DNA of 59,189 bases. Source: DATKOF01 sp035524795. GTDB lineage: Bacteria > Pseudomonadota > Gammaproteobacteria > Burkholderiales > SG8-41. The first letter of the stretch is position 1. Every line of letters begins with the position of its first letter. The translations under genes were made by a program, and so were the position numbers. The stretch spans positions 1 through 59,189 of the forward strand of contig DATKOF010000030.1 in the NCBI GenBank assembly GCA_035524795.1. The letters run 5' to 3'. Shown piece by piece: positions 46,741-55,330 of the stretch. The notes under the pieces are model-generated. The model was not told where the DNA came from. It did no database searches and was given only the letters and a program-made list of their open reading frames with translations.

Positions 46741-47867
46741 TCTTCGTCGCCGGGTGCGACGACGCGCAATTGCGGCGGCTGTTGCGGAGCATCCAGTTCG
46801 ACGCGTTCGATGCTTTCGAAGCGCTGCGTCAGCTTGCGGCCCGAAATCTGCACCTGCTGCGCGTCCTCGTGCGCCTGGCGGATGTGATCGGCCAGCTTGC
46901 GCAGCCGGTCGTCGAAACGCGAGAAGTCCTTGCCGAGCCTCGCCAGCTCGTCCTTGATGATGTGCACCTGGCGGCGCGTTTCGACGTCCTTGATGACCGC
47001 GCGCGCGGTGTTCAGTATCGCCATCAGCGTGGTCGGCGACACGATCCAGACGCGCCGCGCAAACGCGTGATCGACCAGATCGCGGTGGTGGGCGTGAATC
47101 TCCGCAAACACCGCTTCCGCCGGAACGAACATCACCGCGCCGTCGGAGGTGACGCCGCGAACGATGTATTTGTCGCCGATATCGTCGATATGCTTTCTGA
47201 TGTCGGCCTTGAACTGGCGCAGCGCCTGCGCGCGCTCAGCCTCGGCAAGCGCCGGATCCAGCATGCGCTGGTAATTCTCGAGAGGAAATTTGGAGTCGAT
47301 TGCGATTGCGCCGGTCGGCTCCGGCAGCCGCAGCAGGCAATCGACGCGCACGTTGCCCGGCAGCGTCGCTTGCATCTGGAACGCCGCCGGCGGCAGGATG
47401 TCGCGCACCAGCGCCTCGAGCTGCACCTCGCCGAACGCGCCACGTGAACTCTTGCTGCCGAGCAGCTGCTGCAGGCTGACGACGCTTCCGGTCAGCGTCT
47501 CGATCTTTTTCTGCGCCTCGTCGATCGTCGCCAGCCGCGCCATCACGCTGGTGAACGTCTCGTTGGTTTTCTTGAATCCCTCTTCGAGTCGCTCGTTGAC
47601 CTTGCCGCCGATCTGTTCGAGTCCGTTTTGCAACTGTTGCTGCAGGCGTTGCGTATTGTCAGCGAGCGTGCTGGTCAACCGGTCACCCTGCCGGGTCAGA
47701 CCATCGTGCAGATCGAGCAGCATCGCGCGATGTCTCTGTTCGAGTGTTTCGGACTGACGGGCCGCCAGATCGCGCAGCGCCTGCAGTTGCGTGGCAAGCT
47801 TGATCACCAGCACGACCAGCGCGGCAACGATGCCCACCCCAACCGCAAGAAAAATCGTTTCAGACAT
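46737..47867 (-). CDS. rmuC: DNA recombination protein RmuC
   Basis: A 376-residue RmuC family protein thought to limit DNA inversions, with an N-terminal membrane helix (VGIVAALVVLVIKL), a long coiled coil (about 30-120, LHDGLTRQGDRLTSTLADN and later KNETFTSVMARLA), and the nuclease-like RmuC domain (about 135-340) with SSRGAFGEVQLEALV, DCLLRLPEPTGAIAIDSKFPLENY (in parts), and FVPAEAVFAEI. The Asp and DSK residues suggest a PD-(D/E)XK-type site. It has an ATGA overlap with the downstream lipoprotein gene. Confidence 0.88.
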   Translation of the reverse strand: MSETIFLAVGVGIVAALVVLVIKLATQLQALRDLAARQSETLEQRHRAMLLDLHDGLTRQGDRLTSTLADNTQRLQQQLQNGLEQIGGKVNERLEEGFKKTNETFTSVMARLATIDEAQKKIETLTGSVVSLQQLLGSKSSRGAFGEVQLEALVRDILPPAAFQMQATLPGNVRVDCLLRLPEPTGAIAIDSKFPLENYQRMLDPALAEAERAQALRQFKADIRKHIDDIGDKYIVRGVTSDGAVMFVPAEAVFAEIHAHHRDLVDHAFARRVWIVSPTTLMAILNTARAVIKDVETRRQVHIIKDELARLGKDFSRFDDRLRKLADHIRQAHEDAQQVQISGRKLTQRFESIERVELDAPQQPPQLRVVAPGDEE

Positions 47868-48025
47868 GGTTTTTCACGACCCCGGAAGTATAGCGCACCA
47901 TTCGCGGCACTATTTGCCGCCTCACGTCCTGCCGCGGGACGGAAACCGCACCAGCTTTGAGCGTCTTTCATATTTGTGCACCCGACTGGCGCATACGGGA
48001 CAGTTCAGGCGTGGCAAATATCACA

Positions 48026-48068
48026 TTGGTTTTTCGGAACAAATACCTATAATTGGGAACGGTATTTG
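48026..48068 (+). promoter_or_regulatory. Promoter with overlapping inverted repeat before the EAL gene
   Basis: -35 TTGGTT (48026-48031), 16-base spacer, -10 TATAAT (48048-48053, perfect consensus). An 8-bp perfect inverted repeat, CAAATACC (48040-48047) and GGTATTTG (48061-48068) with 13 bases between, embraces the -10 and the predicted start site. This geometry fits a repressor operator. The gene begins at 48112. Confidence 0.6.
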
Positions 48069-48111
48069 CTCGTTAAGTTTTTCATGCATCTTGCCGATAA
48101 AACGGAAAGTT

Positions 48112-49455
48112 ATGAATGACATGATGGCAATGGCGCAGATTTCGCCGCCGGATTCATTCGAATGCGGTGCGGCCTTCAGCATGGAATCGATCGACGCAAT
48201 GCTTGTCGCCGAAACATCGCAAACCCGGGCCCGCTTCGGCGACTTGCGGCTGTACTCTCATTTCCAGCCGATATTCAGTCTCGCCCATCAGCGGGCGATC
48301 GGGTTCGAGGCATTGGTGCGCGCGACCAACGGCAACGGCCGTCAATGCACTCCACCCGAAATCTTCGCCACCGCGCGCGAAGAGTCGCAGACGGTTCTGC
48401 TCGACCGGCTGTGCCGCGCGGTGCACTTGAACAATTTCATGCGCCATAAGATCGAATCGTCGTGGCTGTTCCTCAACATCAATCCCAAGGTCATCATCGA
48501 AGGCAGACAATTCGGATCGTTCTTCCGCGAACAGCTGGAGCGTGTCAAGATTGCGCCGCAACAGATCGTGGTGGAAATCCTCGAATCGGCGCTGCCGGAT
48601 CAGGGCCTGCTGGAGGAGGCGGTAAACTATTACCGCGACCTCGGCTGCCTGATTGCGATCGACGATTTCGGCGCCGGCGAATCCAATTTCGACCGCATCT
48701 GGCGGTTGCGCCCGGACATCGTCAAACTCGACAAATCGATCCTGACGCAGGCGCGCCTGAACCGCAACATCCGCAGCATCATGCCGGGCATGGTGTCGCT
48801 GCTGCACGAAACCGGCTCGCTGGTGGTGATGGAAGGCGTCGAATCGGAACTGGAAGCGATGATCGCGATGGATTCCGACGCCGATTTCGTGCAGGGATTC
48901 TATTTCGGCGTGCCCCATCCGACTCCGGTCAAAACCGGCGAGCACCCGCCTGAATTCGGGAAACTGTTCGATCAGTTCAAGAATCTCAACAACACCGACC
49001 GCACCAGCTACCACGCCGATATCGCACCCTATATCAACGGCCTCGGCTATTCATCGGTGCTGCTGGCCAGCGGCCAGCCGCTGGAAGTCGCGTGCAACAG
49101 TTTCCTCGAACTGCCGCGCGCCCAGTTCTGCTTCCTGCTCGACGCCGACGGCAGGCAGATCGGCAACAACGTCTATGCGCCCCATGTGAACCTGGGTTCC
49201 GCCGATCCGCGTTATGCGCCGCTGAGCGACGCGCGCGGCGCAAACTGGTCGCGGCGGCATTACTTCCGGCGCGCGATCTCGAAACCGGAAAAGGTGCATG
49301 TCACGCGCCCGTATCTGTCGGTGACGCGGGCGACACCATGCCTGACCACTTCGATCGCGTTCAAACTCAACGGCGAATTGCGGGTGCTGTGCGGCGATCT
49401 GGGCTGGGACAGCAGGCACAGCGCAATCGACCGCACGATCGAAATCCGGCGCTAG
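48112..49455 (+). CDS. EAL-domain c-di-GMP phosphodiesterase with C-terminal sensor domain
   Basis: A 447-residue protein. The EAL domain (about 40-285) has intact GFEALVRA (Glu66), NINP, EILES, DDFGAGESN (Asp184-185), KLDKS (Lys205), EGVESE and VQGFYFG, all needed for c-di-GMP hydrolysis. The C-terminal domain (about 300-445) resembles the YkuI C-terminal/Cache sensor: QFCFLLDADGRQIGNNV, NWSRRHYFRRAISKPEKVHV and LRVLCGDLGWD. There is no membrane segment, so sensing is cytoplasmic unless it binds a partner. The ATG is chosen because upstream frame is antisense to rmuC. Its stop shares CTAG with the convergent ybbP. Confidence 0.9.
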   Translation: MNDMMAMAQISPPDSFECGAAFSMESIDAMLVAETSQTRARFGDLRLYSHFQPIFSLAHQRAIGFEALVRATNGNGRQCTPPEIFATAREESQTVLLDRLCRAVHLNNFMRHKIESSWLFLNINPKVIIEGRQFGSFFREQLERVKIAPQQIVVEILESALPDQGLLEEAVNYYRDLGCLIAIDDFGAGESNFDRIWRLRPDIVKLDKSILTQARLNRNIRSIMPGMVSLLHETGSLVVMEGVESELEAMIAMDSDADFVQGFYFGVPHPTPVKTGEHPPEFGKLFDQFKNLNNTDRTSYHADIAPYINGLGYSSVLLASGQPLEVACNSFLELPRAQFCFLLDADGRQIGNNVYAPHVNLGSADPRYAPLSDARGANWSRRHYFRRAISKPEKVHVTRPYLSVTRATPCLTTSIAFKLNGELRVLCGDLGWDSRHSAIDRTIEIRR

Positions 49456-51956
49456 CCCGACGTTCTTCTCAGCGTCTGCAGCGGCGGCGCCGCAAACAGG
49501 CGGCGCAGACCCAGCAACCCGCTTGCGGCGATACCGAGCCCGCCGCCGGCGACCGCCAGCGGCCAGATCCACGGCGTGCCCAGATAGGGAACATGCAGCA
49601 CGCGGTCGGCAAGCAGATGGCCGAGAACGCTGGCGGCGGCGGCCGCCAGCAGACCCGCCAGCGCGCCGATCAGCGCGAATTCGGCGAACTGCACCGACAG
49701 CACCTGGCCGCGCCTGGCGCCGAGCACCCGCATCACCGCAGCCTCGTACTCGCGCTCGTCGCGCGTGCCCGCAATCGCGGTGTGCAGCACGGCGAGTCCC
49801 GCCGCCAGCGTGAACAGAAACATGAACTGCACCGCATCCGCCGCCTGATCCATCAGGCGCTGCACCTGCGCCATCACCTGCGCGACGTCGATCACCACCA
49901 GGTTCGGAAATTCGCGCACCAGATCGTTCAGCATCGCGGTGCGTTCCGGCGGCGCATAAAAACTGGTGATGAAGGAAACCGGTTGGCCCTGCAGCAGCGC
50001 CGGCGCGGCGATCACGAAAAAATTCACCTTGAACGAATCCCAGTCGACCTTGCGCAGGCTGGTGATGGTCGCGGTAAAGCGGCTGCCGGCGACGTCGTAG
50101 GTCAGCGCATCGCCCAGCTTGAGGCCAAGCGTCCCGGCGATCCCCTCCTCGACCGACAGCTCGCGCGCGTTCTGCGTCTCCCACCAGCGGCCGGCGACGA
50201 TCCGGTTGTCGGAAGGCGGGACGTCGGCCCACGACAGGTTGAACTCGCGGTCGACCAGCCGCCGCGCGCGATCGTCGGCGTAGTCGGATGGCGATACCGC
50301 GCGACCGTTGACCGCGACCAGGCGGCCGCGCACCATCGGAAACATGACCGGTTGCGGCATGCCGCGCGCCTGGAAAAATCCGGCGAGACGCTGCACCTGC
50401 CCGGGCTGGATGTCGATGACGAAACGGTTCGGCAGATCAGGGCGCAGCGTCGCTTTCCAGCTCGCCAGCAGGTCGCCGCGGATCAACGTCAGCGTCAGCA
50501 GCGCCATGATGCCGACGCCGAGCGCGGCGACCTGCGCCGCGCTGGCGAACCGGCGTCGGCGCAGGTTCGCGATGCCGTAACGCCAGTTGACGCCGCCGGC
50601 GCCGAAGATGCGTACACGTCCCAGCAGCGCCAGCAGGCCGTATGCGAGCAGCGCGGAAAGCGCGGCGGCCGCGGCAAAACCGCCGAGCATGTAAAGACCG
50701 AGCCGCAGATCGCGCGCCTGCCACAATACGAGCCCGCCGATCGCGGCAGCCGCGAACAGGTAGCCGGCGGCGCCGAGCCCGCGCGGCGCGCCGAGGTCGC
50801 GCCGCAGTACGCGCAACGCGGGCACCCGCCCCAGATCCATCAGCGGCGGCAGCGCAAATCCCGCCAGCAGCACGACGCCGGCGACGACGCCGTGCAGCGC
50901 CGGCAGGCCATCGGGCGGCGGCAGCGCAACGGCGATCGCGGCGGCGAGCCGTATCGCGAGCAGGTTTTGCGCAAGATAGCCGATCGCACAGCCGACCGCG
51001 CCCGCGCCGACACCGAGCAGCAGGAAATGCAGCGCATAGAGGCGCGTTACGGTTGCCCGACGCGCGCCGCAGCAGCGCATCACCGCGCAGGCGTCGAGAT
51101 GCCGCACGACGAAACGGCGCGCCGCCAGTGCGACCGCGACCGCAGCGATCACGACGCTGACCAGCGCCGCGAGGCCGAGGAAATAGCCGGCGCGTTCCAG
51201 CGCCGAGCGCACTTCGGGACGCGCGTCGCGCACGCCTTCGATGTTCTGCCACGGCGCGACATGCCGCTGCGCCCATGCACGGTAGGCGTCGACCGCCGCC
51301 GGCCCGCCGGCGATATAGAGGATATAGCGCACGCGACTGCCGTCCTGGACCAGACCGGTGGCCGCGACATCGGCGGCGTTCATCAACAGCCGCGGCAGAC
51401 TGTTGAAAAACCCGGTCATGCTGTCCGGCTCCTGCGTCACCAGCGCTGCGACGCGCAGTTCCGAGTGCCCGACCCTGAGCGTATCGCCGGTCTTCAGATC
51501 GAAGCGCGTCAGCAACCGCGCATCGACCCATACCGTGCCCGCGGCCGGCGCATCGTGTACCGCGCGTTCGGCGCCGAACAATCGGTCGGCGATCTTCAAT
51601 TCGCCGCGCAGCGGATAACCGTCCGCCACCGCCTTGATCTCGGTCAGCGCGCTGTCGGCGCCGTGCGCCGTCATGCTCGGAAAGCGCAGCGCATGCGTTA
51701 CGCTGAGCCCGCCCGTCCGCGCGTTCTGCTCGAACGCCGCTTCCAGCGGCCGGTCGGAACTGAGAGTAAGATCCGCGCCCAGCAACTGGTTCGACTGGCG
51801 CGCCAGCGCCTGTTCGACGCGGCTGGTGAAAAATCCGACCGTCGTCAGCCCCGCTACCGCAATCACCACCGCCGCCGCCAGCAGGCCGACTTCGCCGCTG
51901 CGTGCGTCGCGCCACAGCAGGCGCAGCGCAAGTGTGATTTCCTGCAAACCGTTCAT
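49452..51956 (-). CDS. ybbP: YbbP-type ABC transporter permease (MacB/FtsX family)
   Basis: An 834-residue permease with two FtsX-like core domains. A first helix (about 20-45) is followed by a periplasmic domain (about 50-250), three helices, then further helices (about 265-330, 350-475) and a second periplasmic region (about 510-700), then three terminal helices with RDEREYEAAVMRVLGARR. The ATG shares one base with the stop of the upstream ATPase gene. The system is thought to work with the lysophospholipase TesA or in lipoprotein/envelope handling, but the substrate is unknown. Some AT-poor stretches are Ala-rich and hard to interpret. Confidence 0.85.
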   Translation of the reverse strand: MNGLQEITLALRLLWRDARSGEVGLLAAAVVIAVAGLTTVGFFTSRVEQALARQSNQLLGADLTLSSDRPLEAAFEQNARTGGLSVTHALRFPSMTAHGADSALTEIKAVADGYPLRGELKIADRLFGAERAVHDAPAAGTVWVDARLLTRFDLKTGDTLRVGHSELRVAALVTQEPDSMTGFFNSLPRLLMNAADVAATGLVQDGSRVRYILYIAGGPAAVDAYRAWAQRHVAPWQNIEGVRDARPEVRSALERAGYFLGLAALVSVVIAAVAVALAARRFVVRHLDACAVMRCCGARRATVTRLYALHFLLLGVGAGAVGCAIGYLAQNLLAIRLAAAIAVALPPPDGLPALHGVVAGVVLLAGFALPPLMDLGRVPALRVLRRDLGAPRGLGAAGYLFAAAAIGGLVLWQARDLRLGLYMLGGFAAAAALSALLAYGLLALLGRVRIFGAGGVNWRYGIANLRRRRFASAAQVAALGVGIMALLTLTLIRGDLLASWKATLRPDLPNRFVIDIQPGQVQRLAGFFQARGMPQPVMFPMVRGRLVAVNGRAVSPSDYADDRARRLVDREFNLSWADVPPSDNRIVAGRWWETQNARELSVEEGIAGTLGLKLGDALTYDVAGSRFTATITSLRKVDWDSFKVNFFVIAAPALLQGQPVSFITSFYAPPERTAMLNDLVREFPNLVVIDVAQVMAQVQRLMDQAADAVQFMFLFTLAAGLAVLHTAIAGTRDEREYEAAVMRVLGARRGQVLSVQFAEFALIGALAGLLAAAAASVLGHLLADRVLHVPYLGTPWIWPLAVAGGGLGIAASGLLGLRRLFAAPPLQTLRRTSG

Positions 51957-52639
51957 CACGCGTCCCCCGGCTGCAGCCATCCGGCGACCAGCCGCAGACG
52001 GCGCACGCACCGTTGTGCCAGAGCCTCGTCGTGCGTCACCAGCAGCAACGTGGTGCCGAATTCGCGGTTCAGTTCGAACATCAGCTCGATGACCTGCGCG
52101 CCGCTCGCGGCGTCGAGATTGCCGGTCGGCTCATCGGCCAGCAACAGCCCGGGCGTGCCGACAAACGCGCGCGCGATCGCGACCCGCTGCTGCTCACCGC
52201 CGGACAGCTGGTTCGGATAATGATTGCAACGTTCGGCGAGACCGACGCGCTCCAGCATCTGCTGCGCCTGCCGCCGCGCCTCGGCAATGCCCGCGAGTTC
52301 GAGCGGCAGCATCGCGTTTTCCAGTGCGGTCAGCGACGGCAGCAACTGGAACGACTGGAATACGAAGCCGACCAGCCGCGCGCGCAGCGCGGCACGGCCG
52401 TCCTCGTCGAGCGCGAAGAGGTCCACGCCGTCGAGCAGCACGCGGCCCGCACTCGGCGTATCAAGCCCGGCCAGCAGGCCGAGCAGCGTGGACTTGCCGG
52501 AACCGGAGGCGCCGACGATCGCTACCGCCTCGCTGCGCGCGACATCGAAACTCACGTCACTCAGAATGTCGAGCCGCGCGTCGCCGCTCCGGATTTGCTT
52601 GGCCAGCGCGATTGCCCGCACAATTACGTCATCTGACAT
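51956..52639 (-). CDS. ybbA: YbbA-type ABC transporter ATPase (LolD-like)
   Basis: A 227-residue ATPase. Walker A GASGSGKSTLLGLLAG, Q-loop VFQSFQLLPSLTALEN, signature LSGGEQQRVAIARAF, Walker B LLLADEPTGNLD and H-loop THDEALA are all standard. It is LolD/MacB-like in size. The start is uncertain: the ATG at 52639 lies in a CATG shared with tesA, while ATG at 52651 or 52648, closer to AAAAGG, would add three or four codons and lengthen the overlap with tesA. Confidence 0.9.
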   Translation of the reverse strand: MSDDVIVRAIALAKQIRSGDARLDILSDVSFDVARSEAVAIVGASGSGKSTLLGLLAGLDTPSAGRVLLDGVDLFALDEDGRAALRARLVGFVFQSFQLLPSLTALENAMLPLELAGIAEARRQAQQMLERVGLAERCNHYPNQLSGGEQQRVAIARAFVGTPGLLLADEPTGNLDAASGAQVIELMFELNREFGTTLLLVTHDEALAQRCVRRLRLVAGWLQPGDA

Positions 52640-53258
52640 GCTGCGCATCATCCTTTTCACGTTCGCCGTCTGCACCGCAGCGGCCGCCGGCGCCGCGCCC
52701 GTGGTCATGGTCTTCGGCGACAGCCTGTCGGCCGGCTATGGACTGGCGCAGGGCGCGGGCTGGGTCGATCTGCTGCAGCGTCGCCTGCAGCAGGAAAAAC
52801 TCGATTATAAGGTGGTCAACGCGAGCATCAGCGGCGAGACCACGCTTGGCGGCAGAAACCGCATCTCCAGCGCTCTCGACCAGCACCGCCCGGCGATCGT
52901 GATCATCGAGCTCGGCGCCAACGACGGTCTGCGCGGCGATCCGATCGAAGCCATGCGCGCCAACCTGACGGCGATCCTCGCCGCATGCCGCCGGCATCGC
53001 GCTCAGGCGCTGCTGGTCGGCATGGAATTGCCGCCCAATTACGGCACGGATTATGTCCGGAAGTTCCGCGCAACGTTCGCGGCAGTCGCCCGCGAGCAAC
53101 ACGCGCCGCTGGTGCCGTTCCTGCTCGCAGGATTTGCCGATGATCCCGCGCAATTCCAGGCCGACGGCCTGCATCCGGTCGCGGCCGCCCAGCCGCGCAT
53201 GCTCGAAAACGTGTGGCGGGCGCTGCAGCCGATGCTGCGGCGCGCGGTTCATGGATAA
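52638..53258 (+). CDS. tesA: Multifunctional acyl-CoA thioesterase I/lysophospholipase TesA
   Basis: Periplasmic SGNH hydrolase of 206 residues. Signal peptide 1-20 (MLRIILFTFAVCTAAAAGAA). The four blocks are present: GDSLSAGYG (Ser29), the Gly of ISGETTLGG, Asn in GANDGLRG, and Asp176 and His179 in DGLHP. Its start codon shares two bases with the divergent ybbA ATG, and no Shine-Dalgarno sequence precedes it. tesA beside ybbA/ybbP is conserved in proteobacteria. Confidence 0.93.
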   Translation: MLRIILFTFAVCTAAAAGAAPVVMVFGDSLSAGYGLAQGAGWVDLLQRRLQQEKLDYKVVNASISGETTLGGRNRISSALDQHRPAIVIIELGANDGLRGDPIEAMRANLTAILAACRRHRAQALLVGMELPPNYGTDYVRKFRATFAAVAREQHAPLVPFLLAGFADDPAQFQADGLHPVAAAQPRMLENVWRALQPMLRRAVHG

Positions 53259-53262
53259 CGGG

Positions 53263-53271
53263 TGTTATACT
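53263..53271 (+). promoter_or_regulatory. Extended -10 promoter element before arnT
   Basis: TGTTATACT: a TG followed by one base and TATACT (53266-53271), an extended -10. It sits 30 bases before the arnT ATG. A -35 is not evident, as is usual for extended -10 promoters. Confidence 0.4.
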
Positions 53272-53301
53272 TGCGACCATTTGAGCAGCCCCGATTTCCC
53301 A

Positions 53302-54957
53302 ATGACCGCGGCCGCGCCGACCCAGCGTCAACTCTGGCTGCTGCTGTTCGCCGCGTTGATCATCTGGTGCGGCAATCTTGAATACCGCAGCCTCGCGCTG
53401 TCCGACGAAGGCCGCTACTCCGAAATCCCGCGCTACATGGTCGCCAGCGGCGACTGGCTGACGCCGCGCCTCGACGGCATCAAGTACTTCGAAAAACCGC
53501 CGCTCCAGTACTGGACGACCGCGCTCGCCTACGAAGCGTTCGGCATGCATCAATGGACCGCGCGGCTGTGGCCGGCGCTGACCGGCATGTTGGGCGTTCT
53601 TACCGTGTTCTACGCCGGCCGGCGCCTGTTCGGCACCGACTGCGGCCTCTATGCGGCGCTGGTGCTCGGCAGCAGCCTGCTCTACGCGCTGATCGCGCAT
53701 ATCAATACGCTCGACATGGGACTCACCTTCTTTCTCGGCCTCGGTCTCGCCGCGATGCTGATCGCGTTCGACTCGCGCACCGCCGCATCATCGAGCCGGC
53801 GCTGGATGTATGCCGCGTGGGCCGCGTTTGCGGGCGCGACGCTGAGCAAGGGACTGATCGGCATCGTGTTGCCGGCGGCGGCAGTCATCCTCTACATGCT
53901 GTTCAAGCGTGATTTTTCTCTGTGGCGCAAGCTGCATCCCGTCGGCGGCGGCGTGCTGTTCCTGCTGCTGTGCGCGCCGTGGTTCGTCGCGATATCGATC
54001 GCCAATCCCGAATTTCCGTGGTTTTTCTTCGTGCACGAACACCTGCAGCGCTACACGACGACGCTGCACAACCGCTATCAGCCGTGGTACTACTTCATCC
54101 CGGTGCTGCTGGCCGGCATGCTGCCGTGGACGGTCACGCTGCTCGACACGCTGTTCTACGCGCGCCGGCAGACAGCGGCCGGCTTCGATCACACGCTGTT
54201 TCTGCTGTTGTGGTCGGGCTTCGTCTTCGTCTTTTTCTCGCTGTCCGATTCCAAACTGGTCTCGTACATCCTGCCGATGCTGCCTGCGCTGGCGCTGTTG
54301 ATCGCGCTGCGCCTGCCGGCCGCCGGCGCGCGCGCGTTCACCTGGCAAATGTCGGCGATAGCGCTGCTCGCGCTACTCGGCCTGTTCGCCGCGCCGCAAC
54401 TGGTCAGGCTCGCAAACACTGCGGTGCCCGCCGAATTGTATCGCGCGCAGGTGCCGTGGCTGATCGCAGCCGCGGCTGTGCTGCTCGCGGGTTGCATTGC
54501 GGCCATCTTCTACGGACGGCGCAACCGGCTGCGGCCGGCGGTGATCGTGGCGGCATTCGCCTCGCTGCTGGCGGGCCAGCTGGCGCTGGCCTCCTACGAT
54601 GAACTGGCGCCGCTGCATTCGGCTCACAACATCGCCGAAAAGATAAAACCCTATCTGAGGCCCGGCGCGCCGTTCTACAGCGTCGCCACCTATGATCAGA
54701 CCCTGCCGTTCTACATCGACCGCACCGTTACGCCGGTCGCCTTCCAGGACGAACTCGCGTTCGGACTGCGGCAGGAGCCCGCGCTCGGCATTCCGGACCT
54801 CGCCGAATTCGAGCACCGCTGGCACAGCAACGCCTATGCGCTGGCAATCATGGAGCCGGATATGTTCGAACGGTTGCGACAGGACGGCCTGCCGATGCGC
54901 GAAATCGCGCGCGATGCCGAACGCGTGGTAGTGGTCACGACGGGGGAGGAGCATTGA
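53302..54957 (+). CDS. arnT: ArnT-like glycosyltransferase (lipid A aminoarabinose transferase family)
   Basis: Inner-membrane GT-C transferase of 551 residues that moves L-Ara4N from undecaprenyl phosphate to lipid A. The first periplasmic loop has SDEGRYSEIPRYMVASGDWLTP and FEKPPLQYW, the PMT signature with Asp and Glu. About 12 hydrophobic helices follow, then a soluble C-terminal domain. The start is not strongly supported by a ribosome-binding site; an ATG at 53251 would add 17 residues but overlaps tesA. It leads arnE, arnB, arnC and arnA. Confidence 0.85.
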   Translation: MTAAAPTQRQLWLLLFAALIIWCGNLEYRSLALSDEGRYSEIPRYMVASGDWLTPRLDGIKYFEKPPLQYWTTALAYEAFGMHQWTARLWPALTGMLGVLTVFYAGRRLFGTDCGLYAALVLGSSLLYALIAHINTLDMGLTFFLGLGLAAMLIAFDSRTAASSSRRWMYAAWAAFAGATLSKGLIGIVLPAAAVILYMLFKRDFSLWRKLHPVGGGVLFLLLCAPWFVAISIANPEFPWFFFVHEHLQRYTTTLHNRYQPWYYFIPVLLAGMLPWTVTLLDTLFYARRQTAAGFDHTLFLLLWSGFVFVFFSLSDSKLVSYILPMLPALALLIALRLPAAGARAFTWQMSAIALLALLGLFAAPQLVRLANTAVPAELYRAQVPWLIAAAAVLLAGCIAAIFYGRRNRLRPAVIVAAFASLLAGQLALASYDELAPLHSAHNIAEKIKPYLRPGAPFYSVATYDQTLPFYIDRTVTPVAFQDELAFGLRQEPALGIPDLAEFEHRWHSNAYALAIMEPDMFERLRQDGLPMREIARDAERVVVVTTGEEH

Positions 54958-55328
54958 TGAACGCGATCAGTTTTACGCTGCTGATGACCGGCGTGCTGCT
55001 GAACGCCGCCGCGCAACTGCTGCTGAAAGCCGGTACCAACAGCGTCGGCGTGTTCGAGTTCAGTCGCGCCAATCTGGCGCCGATCGGCTGGCGACTCGCG
55101 ACCGAGCCGCACATCCTCGGCGGTCTCGGCTGCTATGCGGTCAGCGTCGTGGTGTGGATCATGGCGCTGTCGCGCGTCGAAGTCAGCATCGCCTACCCGC
55201 TGCTGTCGGTCGGCTACATCGTCAACGCGCTGGCCGCCTGGTACCTGTTCGGTGAAGCGGTCAGCGCCGCGCGGCTGGTCGGCATCGGCGTCATCATCGT
55301 CGGCGTTTACATCGTGGCGCGCTCCTGA
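54957..55328 (+). CDS. ArnE-like small EamA/SMR-type flippase subunit
   Basis: A 123-residue membrane protein with four helices (about 5-25, 45-65, 70-92 and 98-120). Sequences NAAAQLLLKAGTN and SVGYIVNALAAWYLFGEAVS are typical of the EamA-like family to which ArnE and ArnF belong. The inferred role is to flip undecaprenyl-phosphate-L-Ara4N across the inner membrane. A separate arnF is not found; this protein may act as a homodimer. The ATG shares one base with the arnT stop (TGATG). Confidence 0.78.
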   Translation: MNAISFTLLMTGVLLNAAAQLLLKAGTNSVGVFEFSRANLAPIGWRLATEPHILGGLGCYAVSVVVWIMALSRVEVSIAYPLLSVGYIVNALAAWYLFGEAVSAARLVGIGVIIVGVYIVARS

Positions 55329-55330
55329 TC

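Noticed and set aside
47791..48111. A longer N-terminus for the EAL protein
   Set aside because: It lies partly opposite rmuC and includes the TATAAT promoter and inverted repeat; the ATG at 48112 has the expected N-terminus.
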